Shown here piece after piece: positions 29,746 through 41,400 of a DNA stretch of 64,000 nucleotides. The translations under genes were made by a program, and so were the position numbers. The notes beneath the pieces were generated by a model that made no database searches, was not told where the DNA came from, and saw nothing but the letters and a program-made list of their open reading frames with translations. The DNA lies in NCBI GenBank assembly GCA_916610825.1, contig OU744451.1, positions 21,712,349 to 21,776,348 of the forward strand, written 5' to 3'. Position 1 is the stretch's first letter; each line of letters starts with the position of its first letter. Source of the stretch: Haliclystus octoradiatus. Taxonomy: Eukaryota > Cnidaria > Staurozoa > Stauromedusae > Haliclystidae.

Positions 29746-32544
29746 ACCGTGCATTATAGCACATTTTGAAATACAATAGTCGTGATCAATATGTTCAAAA
29801 TGTCCATCACCAAATAATCTTACACCTTGATAATACATATCAGCAATTACTTCACATCGTTTTTCTTCTTTACCAATATTTCTTATAAATTTAACAACAT
29901 CTAACAAAGTTTCAACAAATCGTCTTGAACGATTTTCTTTATGATTCAAAATAAATTTTTGACACAGTGTTTTCATATCTTGATGAAATGCTTGGTCACA
30001 CATTTCTCTTGTCCAATTGTAATGGTAACCCTAGAATTAAAAACCAAAATTTGATTTAATTTATAAACTTATAGCACTACCAACACCAAAATCATGAAAA
30101 TGCCATGAAAGTGTCGTAAAAACACCATGAAAATGTAAGAAGTGAAAACCACAAATTCTTTAAGCCATGAAAAAGTTTGAAAACCATAAAAACATTCATA
30201 CAATATTTTATGATTTTAAAATGTGAAAATGCCATGAAAACGCAATTAAATTTCACGATTTTATCATGGAACGGTTTTAGTCTAGGTAACTGGAGTATGA
30301 GTACGTACTCTGTTGACCAGTAGCTTAACTCCACCGACGAGGGGGCTATTTTATAGAAAAACTTCGCAAAATGCTTGAAAAAGAAAGCCTTCCTGACGAA
30401 GGGGTTGTATATTCCTCCCTAGCCGTGCATCCTTGCCAGAATGAGCCTAAATTGTAACATTCCATATCAGATTCAACAGTTGCTAGAAATGCATAATTTT
30501 CGATGTCTCGAATGTATTGTGCTCGTTCGACCATTCACTAAACGTTTCATATCATTTCTTGTCTCTCACTTTGTCAAATAGTGTAATGTTCGGATTCGGG
30601 TATTCACAACTACAATTGATTAGTGTATGCCAACTTCTTTGCTGTAGCTCCACGTCGGCAAAATTTAATAAATTCCTTGAAATTTCATTGAGTTCTCGCC
30701 AGGAAAACCCATTTGACGTGCGGCTCCTTAATTAAACATTTCTAATGGTTCTGATGCCCATAGGTATGATATGTGAGACGTATACAATTCATGTTAAACA
30801 AATTACTATTGTTCCATGTAACGTTCAAATTGCAATTGATTTGATAGACAATAAGCCGAATAGAAAGTGATATAGTCAAACCTGTCCTAGCGACCACCTC
30901 TTTACACCAGCCACATTTTTATGGCTTCCCGGAACTTTTAGTAATACAGTACCTGAAGAACATTTATACTTCAAATGAACGCTGTATAAATGAGAGGCGA
31001 AGGTCAACTACAGCTACAATACTGATCAATATTATCCTATGATAAGTATATAGTCATTAAATACAGGTTTTCCTATACTGATATCTATTAACAATCATCA
31101 TCATCATTTATTCAGGGCCTGATAAGTTCACAGAGAGCTTTTTTCACAGGATTGATGCAATAAATTGCTGTGTATAGCGACTGTTATCTCCAGGAATTTG
31201 CGAACAAGAAATTACATAAATGTGGTGGATTGGGACAGTAGAGCCAACATTTTCCCTCTGTTGAATTTCTTTTAAATTTTCAGAATATAATTTAGACTTT
31301 AAATTTCAGGAATACAAAAGAGATTAATTTTAATGCTATGGGGCTTTGGAGCTGCCTCAGTTTTTACGCCAATAATAATACATGTTATAAATTATGTCAC
31401 AAGTGAGTAAATGAGAATACACTTAAAACTATCCTCCTTTGTTCATTTGCCTGTTAGCCGTTGTGCTACAAAAATACATACATACATACATACATACATA
31501 AAAACAATAATTGCTCAGAGGAAAGACACACAAACAGATTTAATGGTTGTTTTAACCATCAAATCAGACACAAAACCAAAGAGAAACAAAGCAAATATTA
31601 ACCAAACTGTAATATAATTAGATTTAAATTTTAACAGCAAAGCTCTATATATTTTAAAACAGTAATACAGCATTTAACTATTGCAAATACAATAAAAATA
31701 AAACTAAAAACTTTTTCCACGTGGTTCCTTTATGTCCACCACAGCCTCTCTTTAGGTTATTTGACATTTCTATAGAGAGGCAGCTTGCCAGATTAAACAT
31801 GGATTGAATAAACGATATTAAACAAGATTAATTGAAATAAAATTAGGAAACTAAATAAAATATATAGTTAAAACAATGGTCACATACTTCATTGATTCGA
31901 CACAAAAAATCGAGGAATAGACCTTAATTTCTTTCGTATTATGTATTAATTAACAACCAAATTCCCTATGCACAATCTGCCACATTTATTCAAAATGGTG
32001 ACTACTGTTCCAAACACTATAAATCTTGGTTATAATGAATCGTTACTGAAAACCTACTAAAAACCTACTGGAATGGGATTGGGTATAATTGAAACCATAT
32101 TACTGAAATTCATCAGAAACTTGAATATATATAGTGAATATTTTAGATTCTTCTCATTCTACTGAAAAACTACTGAAATGCACCTTAAAAATTGAAAGCT
32201 ACTGAAAGTTTTTAAATTTTTAAATTTTGTGCCCAAAATTCAGTAGTAGCCTATTATTCAGTGAATTTTCAGTACGTATTCAGTAGGTTTTCAGAATTTC
32301 AGAGTTCGTAGTGAAAACTTCGTTAAAGAATAATTGAATTACTTACACAACCGTAACAAATATCATGTTTATTACAAGCAGGTGTGAAGTTGCTTTTGTA
32401 TGGTGCTTCCATATCCATTGGTAATGAACAACCATTAGCAAATTTATCTGCTGCACAAATAATTGGTCTTTCTTCTACAATTGGAACTAAACCATAACCA
32501 ATAATGTAAGCTGTTGTTAAAATTATAAAAATATACCACTTCAT
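29713..32544 (-). CDS. Secreted phospholipase A2, conodipine-like, 2 exons
   Basis: Predicted secreted PLA2 (hydrolysis of the sn-2 ester of phospholipids). Exon 1 is 32544-32347 (ATG at 32544, donor GTAAGT) and exon 2 is 30030-29713 (acceptor TTCTAG, stop TGA). The phase-0 join gives 171 residues. Residues 1 to about 16 form a hydrophobic signal peptide. The core is FTPACNKHDICYGC: H60-D61 correspond to the catalytic His-Asp pair, and C57, C63 and C66 frame it; exon 2 opens with GYHYNWTREMCDQAF. Later cysteines (CQKF, RCEV, DYCISKC) would complete the disulfides. This layout matches conodipine-type and the prokaryotic/fungal-type PLA2 superfamily more than classical group I/II PLA2. It need not be a venom component; such genes occur in many invertebrates. 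The 2.3-kb intron contains repeats. The C-terminal codons lie inside a local tandem duplication. Confidence 0.85.
30073..30275. repeat. CATGAAAATGCCATGAAA-type repeat, copy 3
   Basis: CTACCAACACCAAAATCATG..GAAAATGCCATGAAAACGCA..ATTTTATCATGG, in inverse orientation to copies 1 and 2. In the PLA2 intron just before exon 2. Confidence 0.7.
31470..31500. repeat. (ACAT)n microsatellite
   Basis: ATACATACATACATACATAC in the PLA2 intron. Confidence 0.92.
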
Positions 32545-35465
32545 TTTTCAGTAATTTTATTTTAAACATTGCAAATGAATTTCTTGTTCGCTGCGAATAT
32601 TTGTTAAAAATGGAACTCAATAATTAGAATATATGAGTTCCATTTTTGAATTAAATCAAAGCCTTAATATAGCCATGTTTTGTAATTATTTTTGCTCAAA
32701 ACAACGGATGAAGCTAGATTTAAGATTCATAAATAATAAAATTATTTCCTTTCAATTGTTGAAAAGTGAGGTCAAGTCAGACCTGCTAAGTAAACTATGA
32801 AGTTGATTGGCTTATACGGATACGAGATCACCTGATCACGAGACTAGATTACCCAGTACATGTTGTTGAAAGATCGTCGATTTAAATTTCTAGGCATGAG
32901 ATGAAATCAATGAGTTTACAAAGGCCTAAGGCCCTCATGAATGATAAGAATAGACCCTAAAGAAGTAAAGTGAAAGAAGGTGGAATATTCTAAAACTTGT
33001 TTTTTTCATTTCGCAGACATATATACAGTAATCACAAATGCGGAAAGTAGACGGATTGAAAAAAGGAATATAGATAGTTTCTTATCGAACTTCAAGGACA
33101 ATAAATAAATTATTTAATCGGTCAATTAAGATTGAATAAGTAAAGTTTTCAGAACAATTTCTCGTCCGATCTTCGATGGTCTATATTCTGTTCTGTGTTA
33201 GGAGTATTAACATTCTTTTTGACCTCTCAAAGCAGGCAAATCATTTTTCTATGTCAACGCTGTGTTAATTAGGAGTATCAGGAAATAATCGGGATTTATC
33301 GTAGACTATTGACTTGTGTCTCATTTGACCTATACAGTATAGACAACTCGTCACCGAATATTTTGCAAGAAGTTTATGCCGAATAAGGAGTATGCCGATT
33401 CTTTCCGTTTTAAAATTGTCGGATACAACACTCCACTAAAGGCAATAGGGGATTCCCATCAAAAAAATATTGCCGATTTATCTCATAAATCTATTCAAGT
33501 ACCCTTCAAAGTAACGCATCCAAGAATTTTAAATAATATTTGGATGCTGATTACTTTCAGGGTATTTGAACTGATTTATGAGGAAATATTTGCCACCGCT
33601 CAGATGGATGAGTCTTTGATTACTGTCAAATTTTTGATTACTGTATTCATAGGCTGTATACATTCTTTGGTGATTATAAGAATAGAAAATTTAAGTATCC
33701 GCAAAGACAATTCGCTCTATTGCTTGAAGGAAATGCCTAGCTTACAGGAATTCTGTCGTATCAAATACGGATTTTAAAAATGCATCGAAAGAGTATGAGA
33801 AGACAGTAAAAGAATTCAATATTCAATGTGAAAAAAGTCTTCTGGAGAATGTTTCTCTTTCCCGATTTTATTCATTTGTAAATATAGTAAACTAGCTTTT
33901 TAATAACTATTTTGCTACTGTCTTTACCCAAGATGATGGGAATATTCCTGAATGATATTTGCAACAAGCCAAGGAGTAGTACTACATCTTTGTCATATAT
34001 CAATTTCTCTCAAAAGGATATTCTTAAGGAATTATACTTGCCTTACCAAATATGTCAAAACTATCGTCCGGTCTCGTCACTTGTGTAACATGCAAGGTGA
34101 TGGAATCGATTATCTCAAACACAAATGAAGAAGTATTCTTGGAACATGGCCGTCTCACCAGAGAGCAGCGAGGACTTTTAGAACGTCGCTCGACCTGCAC
34201 ACAGCTGTTACCTATATAAAGCAATATATGTTGATCTAAAGCAATAAACAATACATTATTAACGGATACTGTCTATTTGGACTAAAGCTTTTGATATCGT
34301 GTCGCATAATAAGTTAATTATCAAGCTCAAAGCATATGGTATACAATCCGAGCTCATCAAATGGACATCTTCATTTTTATTTGGTCGCAATCAATTTGTT
34401 TGTATTGAAAATGTTTATTCTAAATCTTTGAATGTTGACAGCGGTGTAACCCAGTGCTCCGTATTTGGCACGCTATTGTTTATTATATTTATTAATGATA
34501 TTGTAAGTTGCTTTGAAGACGAATGCCATACCAAATGTCCCAAATTTTCGCAGATGACCGTTTAGAGAATTCTGAGTTGATTAAAATGATAAAATCACAA
34601 CACATCATAGGGATTCTAAATGTCAAATTTATTTCCAAATACAGCAAAGAATAGATCCAATGCCACAGAATTCGTTATGGCCAGAACAAGACTCCAAAAA
34701 ACATTTAAATGTGACAACAAGCAGCATTATATTTTCACGTTAAATCATGACAGTACATTAGAAGTAACTCATAGCTGAAACAGGGGCCTCAACTCAATGT
34801 TATATGCTAATTATACCTTCTTTGCTAAATGAAAGATTGATGATTATTCATGAAACTATGACACGACCGTTATTAACAGGTAAAAGCTTCTTTTTGACCC
34901 CTCAAAGTGGGCAAATCATTTTTCTATGTGAACGCTGAAGGCTTTTCAATGCTTTGAAATGTAGATATTCCGGGAGAAATTCTCGCTAATGGGGTTCCTC
35001 GTATATGATATGGAAACAGAGGATTATTAAGTTATGGCTACAATTGCTCCATGATGCTCGTTAAAAATATAGCTACTTGAAGCGCATTATTAATTTTATG
35101 TGTACGTGTTTAGCAGAACAGCTGCCAATGAAATCTATCAGTTGATTAGATATAAATATTTATATGACTTACTAATACAATTCTGCATTTGAATCAATTT
35201 TAATTTGAACATTTAAAAAATGTCGAGCAAAAGCGTTTGATTGTAGTCAAGGCAACAGCCTACAGCAAAAACAAGTTTTTGCCTAATATTGACACTCCCC
35301 TTTTATAAAAAGTTTTGTGTTGATAAGGACGCGATTTCTTATTGTTCGTTTCAAACATCAAAATCCTTTGCAGACTTGTATGCATTCGTAGCTCAAAGTC
35401 ACTGTGTCAAGACTACATCTACGAAGGCTTTTATTCCATTTGTATATTCTCAATTTAACTTGAAA
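32545..35465. other. Intergenic, PLA2 gene to TPPP gene
   Basis: PLA2 (minus) and TPPP (plus) are divergently oriented about 2.9 kb apart. The middle is occupied by a decayed LINE (33376-34760) flanked by similar 50-bp segments. The remaining sequence (32545-33200 and 34940-35460) shows no feature I can support beyond presumed promoters and 5' UTR. Confidence 0.55.
33376..34760 (+). mobile_element. Decayed non-LTR retrotransposon (LINE) reverse transcriptase
   Basis: Fragments in different plus frames carry LINE reverse transcriptase hallmarks: LFNNYFATVFTQDD (about 33895-33940), YRPVSSLVTCVTCKVMESII (about 34066-34125), HGRLTREQRGLLERRSTCTQ (about 34142-34201), then the GVTQ..GTLLFIIFINDIV segment near 34443-34510, where the family motif is GVPQGSxLGPLLFxxFINDI. 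Stops and frameshifts interrupt it and no catalytic YADD is intact (FADD-like remains only as IFADDR). The order and motifs fit CR1/jockey-like LINEs. The 133-codon frame at 33376-33777 is the linker part. It is a fossil, not active. Confidence 0.85.
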
Positions 35466-37572
35466 ATGGAGGAGATATTTAAATCATTTTGTGCTTTTGG
35501 GAGCGGCGGAAAAGATAACGTCGCAATGATGGACAATTCTAAATTTGCCAAGTTTGCGAGAGATTTGAAATTACTTGATAAAAAGCTCACATCGACAGAT
35601 ATTGACATAATGTTTAGTAAGGTTAAAGCGTAAGTATTTTATTCAAATTGACTGATTTTGTAGAACAATTTGTTATTGACTGTGAGGGTCAGCTAGCATT
35701 AAATTGTGTTTTTGTTTAACGTTCAAACTCTCACGAAAGTTTGTTTATTGCTGTGCAAATTCAAACACCATATTGTTATATTTCTCGCCTTTGTTTTTAA
35801 ATCCACAGAAAAACTGATAGAAAGATCAGCTTTTCGCAATTTAAAGAGGCTTTGAAGCTTATGGCAGAGAAAAAATATCCTGGTGATGCCGATGGTTTGA
35901 CAAAGCTTGAAAGTAAAATTGTGGAAGGCAAAGGACCTCAAGCAAAAGGCGTAACGGTAAATATAATAAAGCTCCAACGGCAGATGTCTCGTGCAGAATC
36001 GTGCAGGGCAACCCGTTCATTTGTGCAGTTAGCTAATATATTTGTTCAATAGTCAATCGCGGTTTACGAAAGATAATCCAAACCTAACGGGCCTTCACGT
36101 ACAATGAAAGAAACAATAACAATAATAGTTCCGACAGTTTGCGGGGGAATCTCTTTAGAATGTATGCCGAAAAATGATGTTGTCTATTTCTGCGTTTTTC
36201 GGTTTGTGGTTGTACCAAGGAGCTGTACCAAAGTACTCACAGTCACATTATCGGTTGACACCATTGCACTGTCAAGTATTGACTGATCTAAAAGTCTCGC
36301 TCTGATATGCCGCAATTTGACGAGTGGTAGTCATAATAAAAAGTGGACGACATGCATAAAATGTGAGACTTGATTCCGACGTTGATATTGTGGAATATGA
36401 GACGTTCAAATAGCGAAGTATGCGAAGGGCGTTATGCGTGTTCTATAGGCCTATTCTCTGTCGATGAAAGTCAAAGTGCGGATATGGTCGTTAAAATCAG
36501 GGATTTTAAAATCGGACCGATTTAATAAACCTAAGATAGTGAGACCAAATAAATGACAAAACAGTTTTTCTGTTACTCCATTTCACGCTTTATGTGATCT
36601 TTAGACATAGTTCTTTCTTAACTTTCCCTGTAGCTAACGGACAAAATGAGAAGTATAGGGTCGCTGGAAACAGGGTCTTAATACACACAATGCACGCAAC
36701 AGGTCAATATAAAAAAGAATAGGTTTGACTGGATCTATGGTGATATTGAACTAGATCCAAGCATTTTCAATTAGTATCATTATAACTAATGTTTGTATAT
36801 ATTGATGTGATGTGATGTGATGTGATATATATTTGATCATAAAAAGCATACATATTAATTACATTGGACAAGTAAGCTAAATAAATTATAAACAGGGTCA
36901 ACCCTTAAGCAAAACTGCTTGTTTGTTTGGGTGACCCCACAGATAACAAGTTATTATAAGTCCTCAAATAATTGAGATATTAAGATTATTGTATATATTT
37001 TTATGTGTTGTTTTAACACGAGGAGGATTAGCTCAGATGGCAGAGCAACCAAACTTAAGATCGGAGCATATCTGATCGACTGTGGTTCAAATCCCCCGGC
37101 TGTCAACTCAGCCTTTATCTAAAACATCAAATGAGTACCGTCTGAAGATGGCGGATGTAATGGTCCAGAGGGAATTGTGAGTAGCTGCGGTGCATCGTTG
37201 TGCATTGACAATCGAGACCTATCTACCATGAAATCTGTTGAAATTGATCTGCAGTGTCGCGGCTGAGATCAAAAAAGAGCATTTAAAATCATTGCTCTCA
37301 GCGAAAAAAGCCACTCATCTAGAAATAGAGGAGTGGTACAGGTGCCTTCAGTAGGGTGACACCGTCTACATTTTTTGTTGTTGTTTTAACAGAAAGCTGT
37401 AAAAAGTGGTGCAGTTGACCGTTTGACAGATACATCAAAATACACTGGCAGTCATAAAGAAAGATTTGATGAATCTGGCAAAGGAAAAGGTATTGATGGA
37501 AGAGCAGATGTACCCGATGGTTCAGGATACGTTGGTGGCTACAAAGGAAAAGATACATACGACAATAAATAA
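35466..37572 (+). CDS. TPPP: TPPP/p25alpha family (tubulin polymerization-promoting protein), 3 exons
   Basis: TPPP proteins bind and bundle microtubules and track with ciliated eukaryotes. Exons are 35466-35629, 35809-35956 and 37393-37572, joined as 163 residues with correct phases and GT..AG borders. Exon 1 gives the EF-hand-like p25alpha core ([12 protein letters not shown], then [12 protein letters not shown]). Exon 2 holds [11 protein letters not shown] and GPQAKGVT. Exon 3 has the hallmark C-terminus [19 protein letters not shown] and [12 protein letters not shown], ending in a DSGYV-like GSGYVGGYK motif and a stop. The junctions after VKA and GVT match the places where vertebrate TPPP genes are split. 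The frame is open upstream to 35289, but the Met at 35466 fits family starts. It is the short, TPPP3-like form without the long N-terminal tail. A SINE lies in intron 2, immediately before exon 3. Confidence 0.96.
36893..36965 (-). mobile_element. SINE family 3 tail fragment
   Basis: GGGTCAACCCTTAAGCAAAA..GTTTGTTTGGGTGACC resembles the 50.74-kb copy. In TPPP intron 2 just before the family 1 SINE. Confidence 0.5.
37022..37371 (+). mobile_element. SINE family 1 next to TPPP exon 3
   Basis: GGAGGATTAGCTCAGATGGC (box A) and TGTGGTTCAAATCCCC (box B), then the full body to GTGACACCGTCTACA. The next bases are the 22-nt pyrimidine-rich end of TPPP intron 2. About 350 bp, near full length. Confidence 0.9.
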
Positions 37573-38452
37573 TCATATAGAATATGAGCATCAAATGATA
37601 GTATAATATTAGTACCGCATTAAACCTCTAATGTGAACATAGGATAAAAAATAATCATATATATGAGTATAAACGGTAGTATAATATTAGTACCAATTTA
37701 TAAACGTCTAATGTGGATTTTTTCATACACAAAATGTATAAAGTACTAGTAATTGGGATTCAAACTTTTATTGGAAATTATTGGCTAATTTGCTATTCTT
37801 AGTGCATGTATTAAAGTAGTACATATACCGTGCTTGTAGAAACTTGAAAGACCGTTCTCTGTCTCTCTCTAGTTTTTTTACTGCATTAGACCACAACTCT
37901 TTAATTAATTAAGAAATCCCTGTTTCTTCAATGTTATTAGGCAAATTGCTGTGAATTTTAAACATTTTCAAGACCCTTGAGGCCTTGACACCCTTGAAGA
38001 TCAATCAATCTGAACATATAAACCAAGGAATAAACTATCATCTGAAAATGATATCCCTACGCAGAGTCGCATACCTTTGTCTAACGTCTAGATTGATGCC
38101 TATTAATGCTATCAACGTTTCAGAAATTATTTAGGATGGTTATTGAGATATTAATAGAATACATCATTTGAATTTTACTACATCACATTTTAGATTGCAG
38201 GATTTTTGAGTGTTTCAATTTTAAGGAATTTGTATAAACGCACTTCAATCTGTCCCCGTCCCGCGCGGAACAAAGCCGTTCCCGTGGGTCATCTCTGGGT
38301 CGTTGGGCCAATTACATAATCGAATTTACGACACCGCGTTTGATTTGACGAGGCTGGAAGTGTTAAATATTGGAAATCTTGAAAGTTCGAAGTAATTTGT
38401 ACTGGAAAACCTAGGGAAAACTTAGTTATATTATTACCTTACTGCTGCTGAA
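37573..38452. other. Intergenic, TPPP to FMO
   Basis: 880 bp between two same-strand genes, holding the TPPP 3' UTR and the FMO promoter/5' UTR. A segment after the TPPP stop is duplicated: ATGAGCATCAAATGATAGTA (37584-37603) recurs in altered form near 37662-37690, each followed by ATAATATTAGTACC. Nothing else recognised. Confidence 0.5.
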
Positions 38453-41400
38453 ATGAAAACACCTAGAGTTGCTATAATAGGAGCTGGCTTAGCTGGTTTA
38501 TGTACTGCCAGACGTTTTGCACTAGCAAAGCCCACTTTGGACTTTGTTGTCTTTGAAAAACAGTCATATCTTGGTGGTGTATGGGTTTACGACGAAACAG
38601 ATACAAGTAGCTATTGGTTCCATTCGAATGATTTTTTAAAGAAAACTAGTCGAGGAATCGACCCATCAAAGAACAGAGATGATTTTAACTCATGCATATA
38701 TAAAAATTTGAGGTAAAACGAAATCTGATTAAGTTAAGGCCAGGCGGCTAGGCCTATCGCCTATGTAATGTTCCTTGATATTTCATGTCGTGGACTAGGA
38801 TTATTTTACATTTTTTTTGTCATTCTTTGTTGATTGTTGTAGGAAATAAGTTATAAACGGTGCGTTCTTATAGTTTGACTGTCTCCCGAATCTTTTAGAC
38901 CTACGTAACACGCCTCTCAACTTAACAATGAGAGAGCTCAGAGTAGAGAGAACCATAGCCAGCCAGCCAAAACCAGTCTAGGCCCACTGAGTCTACTGAC
39001 TGAGCCCCTGAGAGGTTGAGACGAACATTTTTCGCGTGTTTGCCTCCCCTGAAGTTGGTGCAAGTTTTCATAGGAAATCGTCTGTTTAAACTTGATTTTT
39101 CATTCTCTTCTTAATTTTTGCTGAAATGATGGATTTTGACGTTTGACGTCCCTGAAGTCAAATTAGATCAGTTGCCGCCCCAAACTTTTTTCGGTGCTGT
39201 GGCCCGAGACCTCGGGGAGATTGCCATTCCTTGCATACTGTAGCCAAAATGAGAATTGCTCAAAGCAAAGGAAGTTGTATTTCATAAGCTTACCACGAAC
39301 CTCGTTCAACTTAATAATCAAGGGACTCACTTCTAAAATTTATAGGCCTAAGCGATCACAATTTGGTAAACCTTGTACATCAACCAACTCACGGTGTCTG
39401 TAACTTGCTTGTGTGCGTGCTGCGTGCGTTTACAGAAAATACGCCATGATTTATGCCGTTTTTGACTACGACCTTCGCTTACAAATTTTAGCGTCTCGAT
39501 GTTATGAAAAATGTTCTGGCCTGGCTAAATTTGGTGGTTGCTGTCATGTCGTAATTGACGGTGACTTTATTCCAGACCGAGTTCCATTTCGAATTCCGAA
39601 TTTATTTAAGAGATTAAAAAATAGAGCCGTATAGCTAAGAAATTTTCATGAATTGTTGAACCTGATTTGACAGGAAATCCATCACACAAAAACGCAATTA
39701 TTTGTAGGGGTTAGAAAGTTCTAAAATGTTTATCAAAGTCGGTATCAATATCATCAATGTGATACATACATTGCCTTGAAATTACTAAAAATAAGTTTTC
39801 AATTTCTAATTTGAAATGGGTGTATATGTTCAATACTGTATATAAAACGGTAATATCCTAAAACGTTATAGCTGTCATTAATATCATTATTTAGCGGTTG
39901 AATAATGATTGTTTAATAAATCAGAATATTAATAAATTTATCAAGTCTGGAATAAAGTCCCCGACAATTACGACATGCCAGTGACTGCAAAGTTTATCCA
40001 AGCCAGAACTTTTTTCGTAACATTGAGAAGCTAGAAATCGTAGTACAAAAAGATGATAAATTATGACCTATTTCCTGTAAAAGCACGCAGCACGCATGCA
40101 CGTAAGTGACAGACACCGACCAACTCGGGCAAAGTCAGGAACTCTACTTGACGTAATCTTAACAATTAGTAGGCCTGAGATTCATCATACCACGAGGGTA
40201 ATCAATAGAGCTGAGAGTGATCTCCTCGTCCCTGACCTATCAAAGTTCAGCTCAACAAAGAAGTTAGACATTGATGTTTTGGATAAAGGCATATCAACTA
40301 TCCCATGAGCTATCAAGCAGCTTCGCCAAATCTGGAGCATTGTCTAAACTCAAAAATCTGTTACCCTTGCACAAAAGGTATTGATGTACAAGACTCTTAT
40401 CGTGCCTTGTTTTGACTGCTGCTGTACTCTTCTCGCGACTGGTGGTAAGGGTCTGCAAATAAGACTTGATAGATGTGTCAAAAAGGCGTCATTGGACAAA
40501 CCAAAACAGGAACCTTACAAAATAGAAATCCATTTTGACTGTATATGACATCGGAATCTTGTATCCTTTGTCAAGATTGTAAGATCATACTTTTTAGCAT
40601 GAAGATAAAGGCATATCAACTATCCCATGAGCTATCAAGCAGCTTCGCCAAATCTGGAGCATTGTCTGCGTGCTGCGTGCAAATTTTACTTACTATTGTT
40701 ACTGATTATCGATTTTAATTTTAAACTCGCCATTCTGTAATAGGTGCACATAGTGGCAACTTCATTGTTTCTAGATTATGTCGTTGAATGCGAGATATGA
40801 TTTTTGAAATAAAATAAATTATCATCATCATTAAACTTTCAAAAACTTGAAATCCACACCTAACCCAAATTATCAATTTATTTACTTGTAACTTTTTTTC
40901 GTTTTGTGTAGTAAATATTTGGAACCAACTACCCGAGTTTGTTATGTTTGACAAATTGACCACTATAGACAGGTGGCCTTTATGAACAGGGTTGATTGAA
41001 CATAAAGTGCTATTTTTGACATCGAACAAGTGACCACTATAGACAGGTAACCCCTATATAGATGTGACTATTTTAACAGGTTTGACTGTAGGCTTAGTAT
41101 CGAGACCAACGATGAAAATTTCCGACCCTGGTTCTTTTTGTAAACTGGGCCCCAAAACATTTTTTCTCTCTATTCCTCAAATTTTTTTAAGCCTGAGGCC
41201 TTCGTTCTGAACTGCTACTTACATACTACAGTATACACCATGACAACTGGACATTCAAATTTGGTCTGGAACACCGTTGACGGAATTTGTTTAGAATACA
41301 TACCTGATCTGAATCAAGGTATATATAAATGCTAATGTCTTACATTGATGTATGCGTGTTGTGGTGGTTTTTCGCAATTTTCTTGGCCATTTTAAAACCA

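Noticed and set aside
30346-30534. Minus-strand 62-codon frame in the PLA2 intron
   Set aside because: The direct exon 1-exon 2 join already gives a complete PLA2; no splice sites in phase support an extra exon here.
35289-35465. Longer TPPP N-terminus in frame
   Set aside because: No similarity to TPPP tails and low complexity like 5' UTR; the Met at 35466 aligns with the family core.
39413-39634. 73-codon plus-strand frame in FMO intron 1
   Set aside because: It begins inside the terminal repeat of an inverted-repeat element; no domain seen and no splice logic with the FMO.
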